Assembly: GCA_004123355.1 (NCBI GenBank)
Contig: SCHM01000002.1
Coordinates: 8,901,569 to 8,965,568 of the forward strand
DNA length: 64,000 nt
From: Amphirosellinia nigrospora
Taxonomy: Eukaryota; Ascomycota; Sordariomycetes; Xylariales; Xylariaceae
Direction: 5' to 3'
In this document: in pieces, positions 12,414-25,122 of the stretch
Numbering within the stretch: position 1 is the first letter of the stretch
Layout of the letters: each line of letters begins with the position of its first letter
The notes under the pieces: generated by a model
Database searches by the model: none
Seen by the model: only the letters and a program-made list of their open reading frames with translations
What the model was told of the DNA's origin: nothing
Made by a program: the position numbers and the translations under genes

Positions 12414-13043
12414 GGCAGCATGTGATCAGGTTTATCTGAGATCTGTAACGGAAATGATAGTGGTGTAGTTTTTCCTGCATCTTACCAATCAAAAAAGCGC
12501 AGCTTTATATCAGGTACAAAATTGAGTGGATTGGCTCTAGTAGCAGTCAAGAAGTAAGGCGTGGACTTGATGACAAACCAAATAAAAGTAGAACCCGTGA
12601 GAATGACTTGAAAGGCGTGCTTGACTCTGCATTTTGGGGTGGGACATCCCTCGGGTCTGCTCGGGCTTCCGGTGGACGATGACTTATGTAATATGCTAAC
12701 CTCCGCGCATTTCTAATGCCCCGATGATGCCATCCCACCTGGATATCCCACCACATACGGACGAGAGCCGGGAACCGCCCATCGCCACCGCGCCCTACGG
12801 GCCGCAAGCAGCAAATCATGTCTTTATAAAAAAACGTTCCCTCCCTTCCAACCCTCTCTCTCCGCCACTCACAGTAAAACTTTGATTAATATAGCAATCA
12901 TCGCCAACTAACTACATATCCAATCACTCAATTAAAGGAACACCATCTCACCAACCCCTCACTCCAAACCCCACCCGAAATCAGTACCTAGCATCCACAT
13001 CATTGACACAACATCCTATTAGTGGCACAATACAGAAAGCAAG
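12414..13043. other. Intergenic region and promoter of the CmcJ-like gene
   Basis: No coding content is seen. The right part contains the promoter elements listed separately and a long C/T-rich leader up to the ATG at 13044. Confidence 0.6.
12758..12833 (+). promoter_or_regulatory. Core promoter of the CmcJ-like gene: CGG-N7-CCG and TATA box
   Basis: An inverted pair of CGG/CCG triplets with a 7-bp gap lies at 12758-12770. This is the shape of a Zn2Cys6 regulator site. A TATAAAAAAA box at about 12825-12833 follows some 55 bp later. A pyrimidine-rich stretch (about 12838-12866) and a leader of about 200 bp lead to the ATG. Binding is inference from pattern only. Confidence 0.45.
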
Positions 13044-14000
13044 ATGTCGACCACAGCTGGATTCAACCACATCGATATCACTTCGCAGCCTAGCGGCACG
13101 GCCAAAGCTTGGACAAAGGTGGATGCAGGGGGAACTTCTTACACTCACGAGCGGGTATCGCGTCCTGTGCACAACCTTCGCAACGAAGCACCCTCAGAAT
13201 TCAACACGGATATCTCAGGGTTCGGGCTGCAGCATTGGCCTTCAGGCGAGAAGGATTTCACAGATGACGCGGCGGTACGGGGCGCGTACTACGACGACGT
13301 GGTAGCCCTCCTTACGGCGAACTGCGAGGCACTGACCAGCAACGCCGGGACCGGAAAGGATGGCGCGAACAACAAGGTGCACAAGATCGTCCTTTTCGAT
13401 CACACGATCCGACGCCGCCTCCCAGGCGCGGCACGGGCTCCCGTGCAGCAGGTGCACGTGGACCAGACACCCGCGGCGGCCGTGGCGCGCGTGCGCAGAC
13501 ACCTGCCGGCCGACGAGGCCGAGGAGCTGCTGAGGCACCGGTTCCAGCTCATCAACGTGTGGCGGCCGATCAGCCACCCGGCGTCGGACTACCCGCTGGC
13601 CGTGGTCGACTGGCGGAGCACGACGCCCGACGACTTCGTCCCGGTCGACCTGCTCTACCCGAAGCGCGCGGACTCGGTCATGGACGACGACGACGACCGC
13701 GGCAAGGAGAAGCTGCCCGAGAAGACGGACAGGTACTCGACCGAGGGCTACGAGGTCCGCGGGGAGACGATGGGGGTCCTGGCCAACGACAACCACCGGT
13801 TCTACTACGTCAAGGACATGACGCCCGAGGAGGCCATCTTGCTGAAGTGCTACGATTCCTGGGGCGAGGGCGAGCCGAATGGGAAGAAGGGGCTCGCGGT
13901 CCGCACGCCGCATACCGCGTTCGAGGACCCTGCTACGCCTGAGGATGCGAAGCCCAGGGAAAGCATCGAGGTTCGGGCGTTGGTTTTCTATGAGGAGTGA
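13044..14000 (+). CDS. CmcJ/AsaB-like family oxidoreductase
   Basis: Single-exon, complete protein of 318 residues from ATG 13044 (AAGATGTCG context) to TGA. It resembles the fungal CmcJ/NvfI or AsaB (GA4-desaturase-like) family: a VHNLRNE block near the start, DHTIRRRLPGAARAPVQQVHVDQT in the middle, LINVWRPISHPASDYPLAVVDWRS, then FYYVKDMTPEEAILLKCYDSW and a C-terminal PRESIEVRALVFYEE. In this family the His/Asp residues of HVDQT and the Arg of NVWRP are thought to be active-site residues. Several members act in secondary metabolism as putative hydroxylases or desaturases; the substrate here is unknown and no biosynthetic neighbours are visible. The central part (about 13400-13900) is far richer in G/C at third positions than flanking genes, and a 223-codon antisense frame (13242-13913) is a by-product of that. 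No frame break. Confidence 0.88.
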   Translation: MSTTAGFNHIDITSQPSGTAKAWTKVDAGGTSYTHERVSRPVHNLRNEAPSEFNTDISGFGLQHWPSGEKDFTDDAAVRGAYYDDVVALLTANCEALTSNAGTGKDGANNKVHKIVLFDHTIRRRLPGAARAPVQQVHVDQTPAAAVARVRRHLPADEAEELLRHRFQLINVWRPISHPASDYPLAVVDWRSTTPDDFVPVDLLYPKRADSVMDDDDDRGKEKLPEKTDRYSTEGYEVRGETMGVLANDNHRFYYVKDMTPEEAILLKCYDSWGEGEPNGKKGLAVRTPHTAFEDPATPEDAKPRESIEVRALVFYEE

Positions 14001-17000
14001 GGACGTAAATGATGAGTTTGAAATGTGCAGCGTGGTTTAGGGCCTGTTTGGAATAGTACATGGCATAGTTAATCTAAATGTACTCTGATTCAACTTTAAA
14101 TTTCAGCGAAATGATTTACGGTTCTTCAGCATCATGCACCATGGCCATCGTTTTGGGAGTGAATTAGATACTCATCTTCTATGCTCTTATATGATATATT
14201 GCCCTCCGCCTGAGTGTCATTTACCTTTCGGTACAGAAGCGCTGGTGGTTGCAGCTAGTACACGCAGGCTACGTAGACAGATGAAAATCCCATGTTACTT
14301 GATTGACTATCTTTTTCTTACTTGTTTATTCTTTTATGATAGCCTACTTGGCGATGGTGCTAGTTATGGTAAGGTACATTAAACTAGTATCGGTAGTCGG
14401 TGCATTTGCCTCTTTCTATGAACTAGGCAATTTTATCACGTCAAGCAACTTTTTACGCACATTTACGACATTACAAGTAAATGAAACTCCTGCTCTTTTC
14501 CCTTCGAATCCCAGAGTTATATGTTAAGTATATGCCGAGGGAGCAAGATACGTTTTGAAAGCCAAATGAGAATTGACAATATTGCACATATATGTTCATT
14601 GTCGAAGTTCAGTCCCAGTAATAATGCGAACCAGAAATTACTATTTATATAAGCACTGCGTGTGATTATATCATCTGAGTCGGGAGCATTTGGTTATAGT
14701 CAAGGAGAGGGCTGTGAAGCGGCTCGCTTCTTCATAAAGGGGGAAATCATAAGATAGCATGACCTTACTTCCGATAATCAACAGTTATTCTCTCGGCAAA
14801 GCCTCGAAGATAGAACTTTATCTAGTTAATAATATTATCTACTGGGGACACGTGATTGTATTGATTATATCACGAGACACAAGCACGCAGATGAGGAGAT
14901 TCTGTATATAGTCAAATGGCCTCCACGAGGTTGGATCTAAAGCCTCGGGCAATTACAAATTTCTATTATCTACCATATACTACGTTCATGGTAGTAGTAA
15001 TTTTCTATCATCGTGAGGTATGACTTTGTATACGTGAGGTTGTTGAATTCGAGTCAGGCATATCATAGCCCTCAGACCCGAAAACATAACAAATGTGGTC
15101 AGAACCCCAGTGCAACAATACTAGATCATGCCATCACGAACATCCGGTCATAGTGGTACTGAGAGTTATTAATAACATGAGATGATACCAACGATAGAAC
15201 GGCGAGCGTCGCGCTGTTGGACGTCTTTATGCGACGAATGTCAAGTCGTGTCCGTCCGATGAACACTGAGGTTGAGGTGAGGCTCTTCAAGTCTCACGAT
15301 AACGACAGACAGACCTTAGCCACCCCGCTTCTATTCTTGGGTCTGTTTCCGGATGTGCGATGATCCGCTCCATCTGTGACATCCACCGCCGCGAAGACGG
15401 GGATGCAGATCAGAGACCAGGACAGCATTCTCTTGGGACCTTGATGCAAAACCATGAAACATGCATGTCAACAAGGGTTTAGGACGAGAAACAATCAGCA
15501 CAGGCGATGTGACACGGCCCAGAACCCCTACCCAAGATTGAAGCAAGCAGGATAATGCCAAACAAGAGGCTACATGGAATTGATCACCATGTGGTCTGCA
15601 GGGTCCTGGTTTGACATAATGCCAGGGCCTGGATCGCGGATTAATCTGGGGGAGTTGTTTCACAGGGCTGAAACTGCTGGTGTTTGAAGCACGCAAGGTT
15701 CCCAGGCTCGATGCCCAGGATGGGGTACAGAAAATCGTCTGATACAACAAGGTAGTAAATCTACGACCCTTAATATCCGGCGCACACCGAATTTGCACGT
15801 GACCTTCGCCATTACCCCAAGAACGTGCACCGTATATCCCGGCTAATTTCGAGGCCAAAGGTAACAATCTCCAAGACGAAATGGAAACGCAACTATCTGG
15901 ATAGTTATTTTATCTGGTTGGATGTATGATCATGTATTACCTCCAAGACCATACAGAACTCTCTCAAGGCTTCAATATCATCTTAGCCCGCAGAATATGA
16001 AGGCCACACTTGAGCCCCTAAGCAGAGGAAGGTCGCCATCACTACACAGTCTGTCTCTATTCCATCAGGTGCATGCGATTCACGGCCCGAGTTTGTATCG
16101 ATGTAGTTTTTCAGCTCGCCTTAGGCCTAAATGATAAGGTTTTTTAGAATAGGATAGATAGCAAGGGCAAACAATCTGGTAATAAGCAGTGCATTCGGTG
16201 TCTGCCGTAGTTCATAGTAAAGCAACATCCGATTTAAAGTACAACGACGCCATTTGGCTTGCCTTGCATTGACAGGACTCTCTCGCTTAAGTATATCTCT
16301 TCAAAGTGCTATGGAGGTTTCAGCCATTCGATTTACGTGAAGGCTTACGGTGTGAGGCTAGCTTGCATCATGACCCCTGTCAGAGCCCTCCTACGTTCTA
16401 GTAGACAGCCAAAAAGCAGAGGGATGTCTTGGATACGTGTTTTTGATCAGAGGATTATAAATGCCTTCGTTAGCTAGTCTTACCTACATACAAAAATGCT
16501 CCTTTTGTTCCGCAGTAAGCCGGGTGAAAATCCCAGCCCTGCCTACGAACTACGATTGGCTATCAATGCGGGATCCTTAATGACGCCAGATATCTGGTTA
16601 TCGTCTTGTGGCGTCCCGGTGACGAAAGAAATCATCGGTGAGGCTATAAAGGATTTGATTTCATCCTTTAGCGGTGTAGTCTGCCGGGCACTATTTAGCT
16701 ACTCGGTGCGACTCGCTGGTTGCGGGATTTACACTCAGATCGGATCAGATTTTTTGGATGCCAGGAGCGCTTAATAGACCGTCGACGGAAGAGGGACTCC
16801 TTCACGTTCTCAACTCTCCAAACGTTTCATAGGGCTATCTCAGTGCTCAGAGACAAACGTGCAATAGACGATGCCTAGTTGCAGATAAGGAGGAAGACTA
16901 GACCAATGGTGATTGTTAGCAAGGCTTGTTTCATAGAAATTTAACGGCCATTGGGCGAAATTAGTCGTTCTAGGCTCGAGTTTTAAGCGTGAGTATGGCT

Positions 17001-20000
17001 CCTACTGTTTCCATAAAAGAGTGTTTCGGTACGGTTTCTAGGATTAGATACACTTCTCTCGTGATTATAAATGCATGCGCCTTTCGAACAAACGCGCCAT
17101 CACCCCCCATATATTCAAGCCCGATCCTACCCGACCAGTCTATATGAAGGCCTCATATCGTGGAGTTCGGTCAGTCTCCAGGTACCTATGTCAGGCTCCA
17201 ATGTCGTGCGGAAATTGCCGCACAAGTCGATCGTCGGGTCCGGTAATGGTGTCAGCGCCGAGTCAAGCAGCTTACAAGCCTTACAAGCAAGGTAAGATTC
17301 GGCGGTGCAACCTTAGATCCCAGTAAATTCATGATACTTCGGCCATGAGGTACTCTGATAAGAACCCAAATACTCGGTCCTCGTGTGAAATATGACTGCT
17401 CAGAAGCGTTGTCTCCGGCAATGTGTTACTCCAATATGGATATCGACAACCATAGGCGGGAGATGGCATCCATTTAACGCGAAACTGACTGGGGGAGGGT
17501 TGGGGTCCGGCTGGACCGCACCAAATCGGAAAAGGGGTGCAATAGATTTCGCGCCTAGCCAGGTTACATCAATATCTGCAGATCGCCTCCGGGATATACT
17601 CACGATTGGTGCTGGGCAAGGTGGCACGCATCGTGCCGTCACCCAAACCTTTGGCCCGTTCGGGTACCGATTATGTGGACGTCCAAGAAGGTCTGGTAGA
17701 ATGGTGATCATTCGCTTATAATATCTGAAAGAAGCGATATTGGTGCTTCCTTACTTGTCGAAACAGACTAGATATCCCAGTCAAATGATACGGTTATTCA
17801 AAAAGTAGAGCTGGAAGGATTTGTTTTTCCTATCCTTAAACTTGGTATAACCCAGTGGTTTAGTGACTTATCTTATAAGTCCCTCGTTTAAGGGAATGTT
17901 TATCGTAAACAGTTGACGACTTTTGCTACCTAGTTTGTCCTCTATCATAGGTGAACCCCTAGTCCAGTATGTGCTTTCTATCTCGGGTATGTACATGTTT
18001 CTTTACTAGTGGTATAGCTGGCTAGTAGGGATAGATACAGCGAGCGGATGCAAAAGCTAGATAGAATATCGTGCGTAGCGGTAGCCTTTTCTCTAGTTCC
18101 TTCTCTTCGACTTTCTATCTTTTCTATCCCTCCACGGTCGTTCTAGACTTCCCACGGTTTGGGTGCGGGTTTTGGCGGCTGTCCTCATGATCTTTGTTTA
18201 TTATGAATTGCTTTAATTGTACGATGTCTATTACTGGACGCCCGCGAGTCGCTTTCGAGAGTGAGAGGCTTCTTGTTCGTTGGGCTAGATTATGCATTGA
18301 GTAGATAAGCAAAGGCTGGCTGCTATTCGTATCAAAAGAGATAAAGTATGGGGTCTGATTTTATTCATGGCTATCGAATATTCTCAGGTGTACCATTTGC
18401 ATTATACGGCATGTCCTAGTCCTGGTACATGGTATTATAACCCCGACAATTTAGGGGGATCGGGCATATGCATTCCCATCGGTTACGGTTAAGACTAGGT
18501 ATATACATGAAAAGGTCTGCTGTCTGCGCCTCAAATGGGGCTCGAAGTGGAAATTCTATTGAATCACGGCAGATATACCCTGGTGCCGGACCCAAAGAAC
18601 AAATCACAGGCAAGTTCCGGCGCCAAAGAGGGGGATGCGTCGAGCTGCCCAAGGCTGGATGTGACTTCGTGGACCGAGAGCCCGCTAGAGTGACGTCCCA
18701 AAAGTAAACCATGGACTTACAGTTGATAATTTCGTTGGACGGCAGGCTATTATGAGTTTATGAAGTGAAAACAATAGGGCTAATCGCAAAAAGAAATATA
18801 TGTAGGTTAGAAGGATACTACACAGTAGTTCCTCAGGGGTTTCCACGCCCTAGCAATTGTCAGTAGGGCTCGGTAGATTGTATGGGAGAGCCAATGGCTT
18901 ATGTCCGACTGTCTCATGGCTACATAGTAAGGAGGCGAGGAGACATAGATTGGTGCTGCGACCTGTCAGGCACGTGAATGGAATGAGGATACTGATCTGT
19001 CACGACAGTGGGCCTGAGCGCGGGGCTCGCTTGTCCCACATTCATGTAAGTACACTTCTGTAGTGTACAGTAGTACTGCAATAGTTGTTGGTTTTGGTCG
19101 GTGCTGTCTTGTTTGCCGATGGATCGTCGGCCCACTTGTTGACACGACACACCAGAGAAGCCGCTTCGAACTTCCGCCAAGACTGTTGCAAGCTAGGGTA
19201 CCGGTGATACTACTGCATGTAGGTAATAGTTACCGGCAGGCACGAATTACGAGAAATGATCAGAACCAGTTCTCATGACGCTTAACCCATCCATACCATT
19301 GTATCTGTAAGGACTACTGCTTGCTCTCTCTGAAGACAACTAATACAGTGATGCGGGAGAGACGTCAAACGCTCTGCTCATGTTATGTATTCAACCCCAT
19401 CGGGATCGTCAACCTGTTGGTCGTCTATCGCGCTTACCCTTAGCCTTAGTTGTTGTATAGAAGGCTAAAAAGTGACAGTTGATGCTGGGTTTTCTCTGCC
19501 AAAGCTGGTCGGTGACGTGTACGCTGCAGGCGACTGAATAGGTACCCTGCGTCAACTGCACGAGGGGAACTGGCAGTTGTCCAGGGGATCACAGACGGCT
19601 CTCGTCAGGGCCATGGTCATGAGGACTTTCGCCAATGAAGTGTGCCTTGGCAGCTCTTCGTTCGGAAGATCTACCGCATCTAGCGATCATTCTATCGGGT
19701 GTCGGTGAAGGGTGCTTAGTCTGAGCTGAATAAGGGATATGCATTGGTTACGCTTGATCGAGCGGTTATAAGATGTCGCTGCTGAGCGTACCAGCCAACG
19801 TCATCCTTTGGCATGTCATGACATTCGTTGATGGATTGATCTCCATTTATCCGGACCCTTGCTCCCGAGGGTCCCAGCCCAACGGTCTGGGTTGAGGATC
19901 TTGGCAAGTGTAACCGCTCAGGAAACACTACAGTGTACATGTAACATGGATGGCGAGATGGAGTGCACGACCCTGCTGAAGGGTAAAGGTAAAGCTGCTT

Positions 20001-23000
20001 GGAAATTCCCCCCCTTGAATATGGCGAGCAGTACAATCACTGGTTAGTGTGGTTCGCTCCAAGTTTCCGGGACAGGGCTAAAGCCTGATGATATGAGATC
20101 ACTCGCGGCTTACTTTAGTCGAACACGTATGAGAATATATTTGTTCACACTTCTTCAACCCTAGTAAGTATTCGACACCGGCCATCTCGATTACTGCCAC
20201 GTTCACGGATGTCGATAATCCTATATGATACAGTTCTAATAATCAACAACGGCCTACAAGTCCGGCGGAGAGTCTGTGTTGTAGCAGTATGTCTACGCCA
20301 AGAGTTCGGTAACTCATGTGTTAGGTGGTAATAGTTTAATTTTCACCAGCCAGCAAGATATATCTAGATGGACATGCAGCTTTAGAATTATGGTCATTAC
20401 TTGCAACAGCTGAATCAGCCTGCAATATTGTGCAGGTGCATTGCATGCAGCTCTGCAACATCCGGCCATAGCAGTAGGAAGAAACGATGCTAGGCTCCTG
20501 GGATCATGGAGATTCTTGGGGCGGATAATGGTTATTCATGATCTAATCTAAATTCTCTTAAACTATAACCGTAACTGCCCTAGTCAGGCAGGCCATTCGA
20601 GGTAGCACCGCAAGTCGCCGACAACATTGTGCCCAACTAAATCGAGACGCTTTCTTACTGCGTGTATTTAGTTTATATTTGTTCGTGATATAGGGTGTAG
20701 GTATATCCATCCCACTACGCGCGAACGCTATCTCTCTGTACGTACAGTAGAAATACTTGTACTTCAGTAAAACTACACAACTGGGAGATTCCGCCACATC
20801 AGACCACAATGGAGGCAATACCAGATAGCTTCAAAACCATGTGGGGCCGAAACGAACACGTTAATCCGATTTGATTGCTAATGTGGTCAGATGAATGCTG
20901 CATGGGCTATCTAGAACCCCGGCATCTTGCTAACGCTCCTCGAGGCGAAAGTCCAGTACATGACGGGGAGCCAGGTCATCGGGAATAGGAATATGAATGC
21001 AGAGGGTGTGATGGTGTGAGCTGTAGCTTGGCTGCCTATTCTCGTCATGGGGGAGACTAGGAGGAGGTAGTCATCTCCCATCTCACATGCATATCTGCAC
21101 TGATCAGCATTCACCTATTACTTGCAGGGACGGCTTCGGGCCAGAAAGTCTGGGCGTGCCTCCAGCTAAATTAATCACTTGAATAACCAGCAACATATAT
21201 ACATGATTATCCATTCAAGTTGCACCACAGTAGAACCCGTGCGTATAAGCTATTCGACTGACAGGACGGCCAAAGCTGTGCGGGTGGAAACTTGGATTAT
21301 GAGGGATGAACACACGGCGTATAGTTATTCAGAGATGTGAGCCACAACAGCGTGACGGTTACCATTATGATTCAGTAATTCATTTTGGATTCTCGTCACA
21401 GTAGTAGTGCTTGGAGCCTCAGTCGCGCTGTTCTTTTGGGAAAATGCGCCGACGTCTGCACCGTTAGATCCCACTACCCTGGTCCTAATTAGGCTTTTCG
21501 CAAGGACAATCCAGCGTTCGCCGTTGTGGGGAAGCTTAAAGCGGTTTAGAGAAGCCGAGTTCTTTGTCCTGGTCCGTGGTTGAGGTTCGAAGCTGAGATT
21601 GCTCCAGCATGAGTACTTACATGGTACTACACCACCTCCAAAGATAACTCACTGACTTGCCTGTAACATCGCAGAATTGACCCTGGCGAGTGCGGATCAG
21701 CATCCCAGCTGAGATCTACGAGCTAATCTGCACCGGACCATATACTAATGTAGTCCTACATTTCTGCTCATCATCACACGCAAGGGTCAGGTCCGCAGGG
21801 GTTGTATCGTCGGTGACATCAATATTCATGAGCTATCGCTCAACGGCATGCTGGCTGGAATACATACCTGAGAAAGAAGTCAGACGAGAGACATCTGAAA
21901 ACGAGGAAAAAGATAAGCTTGGCTAAAAGTACTCTACTTCCAAGTCGCGATCGACGAATCGGCAACGAAACATGCAGCACCTGGTGGGTCAAGATCAGCA
22001 TGGCGTCACATTAGTGTCCCTCGCTTAAGAAAGTCTACCTAATTAGCCCAACGGCATCTACAATTCGATCGGGCAAGGTAAGCAAGGTAGGCAAGGTAGG
22101 GAAAGCAGCAACTAGTAGCTACAACTTTAGTTGACCCACGACGTTATGAACCGCACCATGAGCCATAAGGAGCTCTGAGGTTTAGTTTGATTTATTCAAC
22201 CGAGACAAAATGGTGACTTCATGAGTCATATTTTAACCTCATCCTATACAGACTCAGCCTTATTAGTCTCGAGTTCCTTATATGTAGATTGTGTTGCGGG
22301 TTATGAGGTTAAGTAGATAATATAATCTTTGGGATAATTATGTAGATACATGGATTATAGCTACCTTTGTATTGATCAGCACTAGGATGACGTACAAATG
22401 TCACCGAGGTAGCTCCGTACCCTTAATTTTCCCTTGGGGCTGGACTCGCCGCGGGATGGAGGTGGTCTGAGAGATAGGAAAAAGAAACGCCACAGCGGGT
22501 GAAGATCCCACTCAAGCCAGCCCTGTCAGGACGGGACAGCAGGGATCTTAACCCCAGCCTCCAAATTATCTACAACGGTCATTTCTATCCAAGCCTTACG
22601 AAATGATTTCCGAATCTGGCTAGACTACGCAGCCAGTCCTGATAAGGTTCAAGCTTCGGCAAGTGATTACAGTATATAGTACAATAAATGCCAAGTATCT
22701 ATAATCTAGATACTAGTACCATAAATTTTTGATCATCAACTTACTTAGTTGCTGTAAGAGAGAAGGAAGAAGTCTAGCTATCCTACTACTTATTTAGCAC
22801 GCCATTGCCGGATTACTAACCTGTCGTTAGGCCGTTTATAGATAGCACAGCATTTCTAGATGGAGATGAGGTGTCACTCGTGATAGAAATCGCGATTCTA
22901 GCTCATGAGAAGATAGTAGCGCGTAGTGCGAATCCTGAAGGCCTGTCCTTTCACATTAATTTATTCTTTTTTCTGAGATTACATACGGTGTTTTAGTTTG

Positions 23001-24727
23001 GCTGCGGTTATTTTAGCAACTAGTCTAATGAGACTGCACATTTTCCACTCTTCAATATTGCCCCTCTGCTCTTGTGGTCGGGATTCACGTGGCGACCCGA
23101 ACTCTGTAATACTCTTTTGCTGCGACTCATCTCTTTTCTGTCCTCGCTTAACATTGCTAAGAAGAAGGGCGCGGGTGATGGTAGTAGTAACAGTAGCACA
23201 ATATACACGATTACACGTCTCATGACACTTCGGTTTCCGACGAATGGCCAGGCGCTCAACGGACAATGATGGTCCTGCAGCTCACGTCTCACATCCAATC
23301 TACACTACCACATTACCGACGCTAGGCGTTGCTCACTTGAAGCACCTTCTATAACGTTCGGGAATTTGGTTCTCCTCTCATGCTGTTCATATGGTGAGTT
23401 ATGTTGAGGGTGATGCAATGCTAATATTATGGGGACCATCTTTTCTCTGGTACCGTAGTGCACACGCCATCTATATGCCGCCGTCCCAATAAAACGCTTC
23501 ATACTCCAATATACATAGTACCCCTTCTCGAGGCGGCAGTCGATCACGGACCCTCACAGGGATTCCGAAAGGCCACACATTAAACGTCCGACACATTTGT
23601 ATGTGTAGGTAGCGAGCCCCTTGCCAGGCTCTCCGGGCCACCCTGAGCAGGCGATTGCTTTTTTTCCCTGGCACAATCCATTGGCACGTTTGCCTGGTAC
23701 CGTGGCACCGCTCTACTTTGTGAGGCAGCATATTTGACCATTAAAGGTATATGCATCATTGTTGTACAAATTTGCTGGTGAACGTTCTTGAAAGATGCTT
23801 GTCATTTATGCTGAAACAAGCGAATGCTGGCCTAGAAGTACCTTTTCTACCGGGAGTTACTAATGACGAATAACGGCAGCGTCCTGCGAAGTCAAACAGC
23901 TCCTGGACCCGAAGGAATCAGAAGTGGTCCCGTTATCATTTACCTGCCGTACACTACTTTACAAAGTTCCAAACTTGGTGTACACCGCCAAGACTTATGG
24001 ATTGGGACTAGACTAGCCTTCTGTAGTGAATTGTAGGAACGTAAGTCTGTACTTCGGTGGTGGACCAAAGGAGCAAAAGCGGCTCCCACTAATGACGATC
24101 TCTACCTCTCATAGCATGGTTTACTGAGACTTGAGTTCAAGGTGCAACGGCAATCCCCGGATGACAACCATAGCAACCCACAAGGCGCACTGAATTATTA
24201 TCAATCTCTCCGCAGCCCTAGTCAGATTTCAAGGGGTTTACAAGCATTGACAACCTAGAGTTACCGAGTGGGCTAATATCCAAAATAGGGCAGAGCATTT
24301 TGATTTCGTTTCTTTGGTTCGTGAACTCTTGGTGTTGTGCTCACCATCTTGGTAACAATAAATCGCTCCATGCTAACATACTCTTAGATGTAAGCGCTCT
24401 GTGTACTGCCTACGCGTGCTATGTAGAAAACAGGTCTGTATACCGCGATTGTCCTATAAATAAATGTTCACACTGCACTATACCCCACCATGTTAGTACT
24501 TGTTACTGTTACCAAGTGCTACCTTACCCAGGAAAGGTCGTGTATATGTATGGATATCCTTGCTGCTGCCTGCATACATCGAATCTGGTCAAATGACACG
24601 CTTCACCCATATCTACTCTATTAAGCGATTAATAGACGATATGCCAAGCAAGATATGCTAGAGAAGAGGCACTAAGTGGTTATGAACTATACAATATCGT
24701 AATCGTTCTAACAGTGCACTCCCTGGC
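14001..24727. other. Gene-poor region, about 10.7 kb
   Basis: No gene with a start, introns and recognisable motifs was found on either strand. Open frames are 60-180 codons, overlap in several frames, mostly lack conserved-looking blocks, and several begin at non-ATG codons. Base composition is mixed and slightly AT-rich. It may be old transposon DNA decayed beyond recognition, but I see no intact terminal repeat or transposase motif. One fragment (20911-21114, minus) reads as a hydrophobic protein-like stretch but has no supporting exons. Confidence 0.55.
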
Positions 24728-24736
24728 CTCATTTTC
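24728..24736. repeat. Left target-site duplication of the MITE
   Basis: CTCATTTTC, identical to 25114-25122 directly after the right terminal repeat. Confidence 0.9.
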
Positions 24737-25113
24737 CAGGTCTGATTTCGACACATGAGTTTTCACTATCTACACATGAAACTAGCCGCATTCAGTAATC
24801 ACACCTCGACAGGCCAATCTATTATGTTAGATTGTAAGGCCTCGACGGAGTGCAGGCCCACATTGATTTACAAACAACATTATCTTTGAACGTGAATATT
24901 TATATATAAAACATATTTTAAAAATAGAAAAATAATAACTTAACCGTTTTATAGTTAGTATACTTATTCTATTTTTTAAAATTTATATTTGCATAGTCTA
25001 TGATATGAAGCTATAGGACTGATCCGAAGAGTAGGTAGTATGGCAATTATTTTGCCGAATGCGGCTAGTTTCATGTGTAGATAGTGAAAACTCATGTGTC
25101 GAAATCAGACCTG
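24737..25113. mobile_element. MITE-like element, 57-bp perfect TIRs, 9-bp target duplication
   Basis: The left terminal repeat (24737-24793) and the right one (25057-25113) are exact reverse complements over 57 bp. They begin CAGGTCTG and end CAGACCTG. The element is flanked on both sides by the identical 9-mer CTCATTTTC (24728-24736 and 25114-25122). The interior is very AT-rich, especially about 24890-24990, with no coding frame. Total length is 377 bp. Long TIRs with a 9-bp duplication are typical of Mutator-like (MULE) non-autonomous elements. hAT elements usually make 8 bp. Perfect TIRs and duplication suggest a recent insertion. No transposase is in the window, so it would need one supplied elsewhere. 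Confidence 0.93.
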
Positions 25114-25122
25114 CTCATTTTC
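25114..25122. repeat. Right target-site duplication of the MITE
   Basis: CTCATTTTC, identical to 24728-24736 directly before the left terminal repeat. Confidence 0.9.

Noticed and set aside
13242-13913. Antisense 223-codon frame over the CmcJ-like gene
   Set aside because: It is the expected by-product of very high G/C at third positions on the sense strand; composition is Arg/Val-rich with no known motif.
17392-17721. Overlapping sense and antisense frames of about 105 codons
   Set aside because: Both are open over the same interval with no motif, which is typical of chance in GC-richer DNA.
20911-21114. Minus-strand hydrophobic frame (MNADQCRYACEMGDDYLLL...)
   Set aside because: Reads like a membrane-protein piece, but upstream sequence has stops in the same frame and no exons could be joined; kept only as a weak trace.
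22233-22312. Inverted 10-mers TTAACCTCAT / ATGAGGTTAA as possible small MITE
   Set aside because: Too short, no target duplication and no extension of the match.
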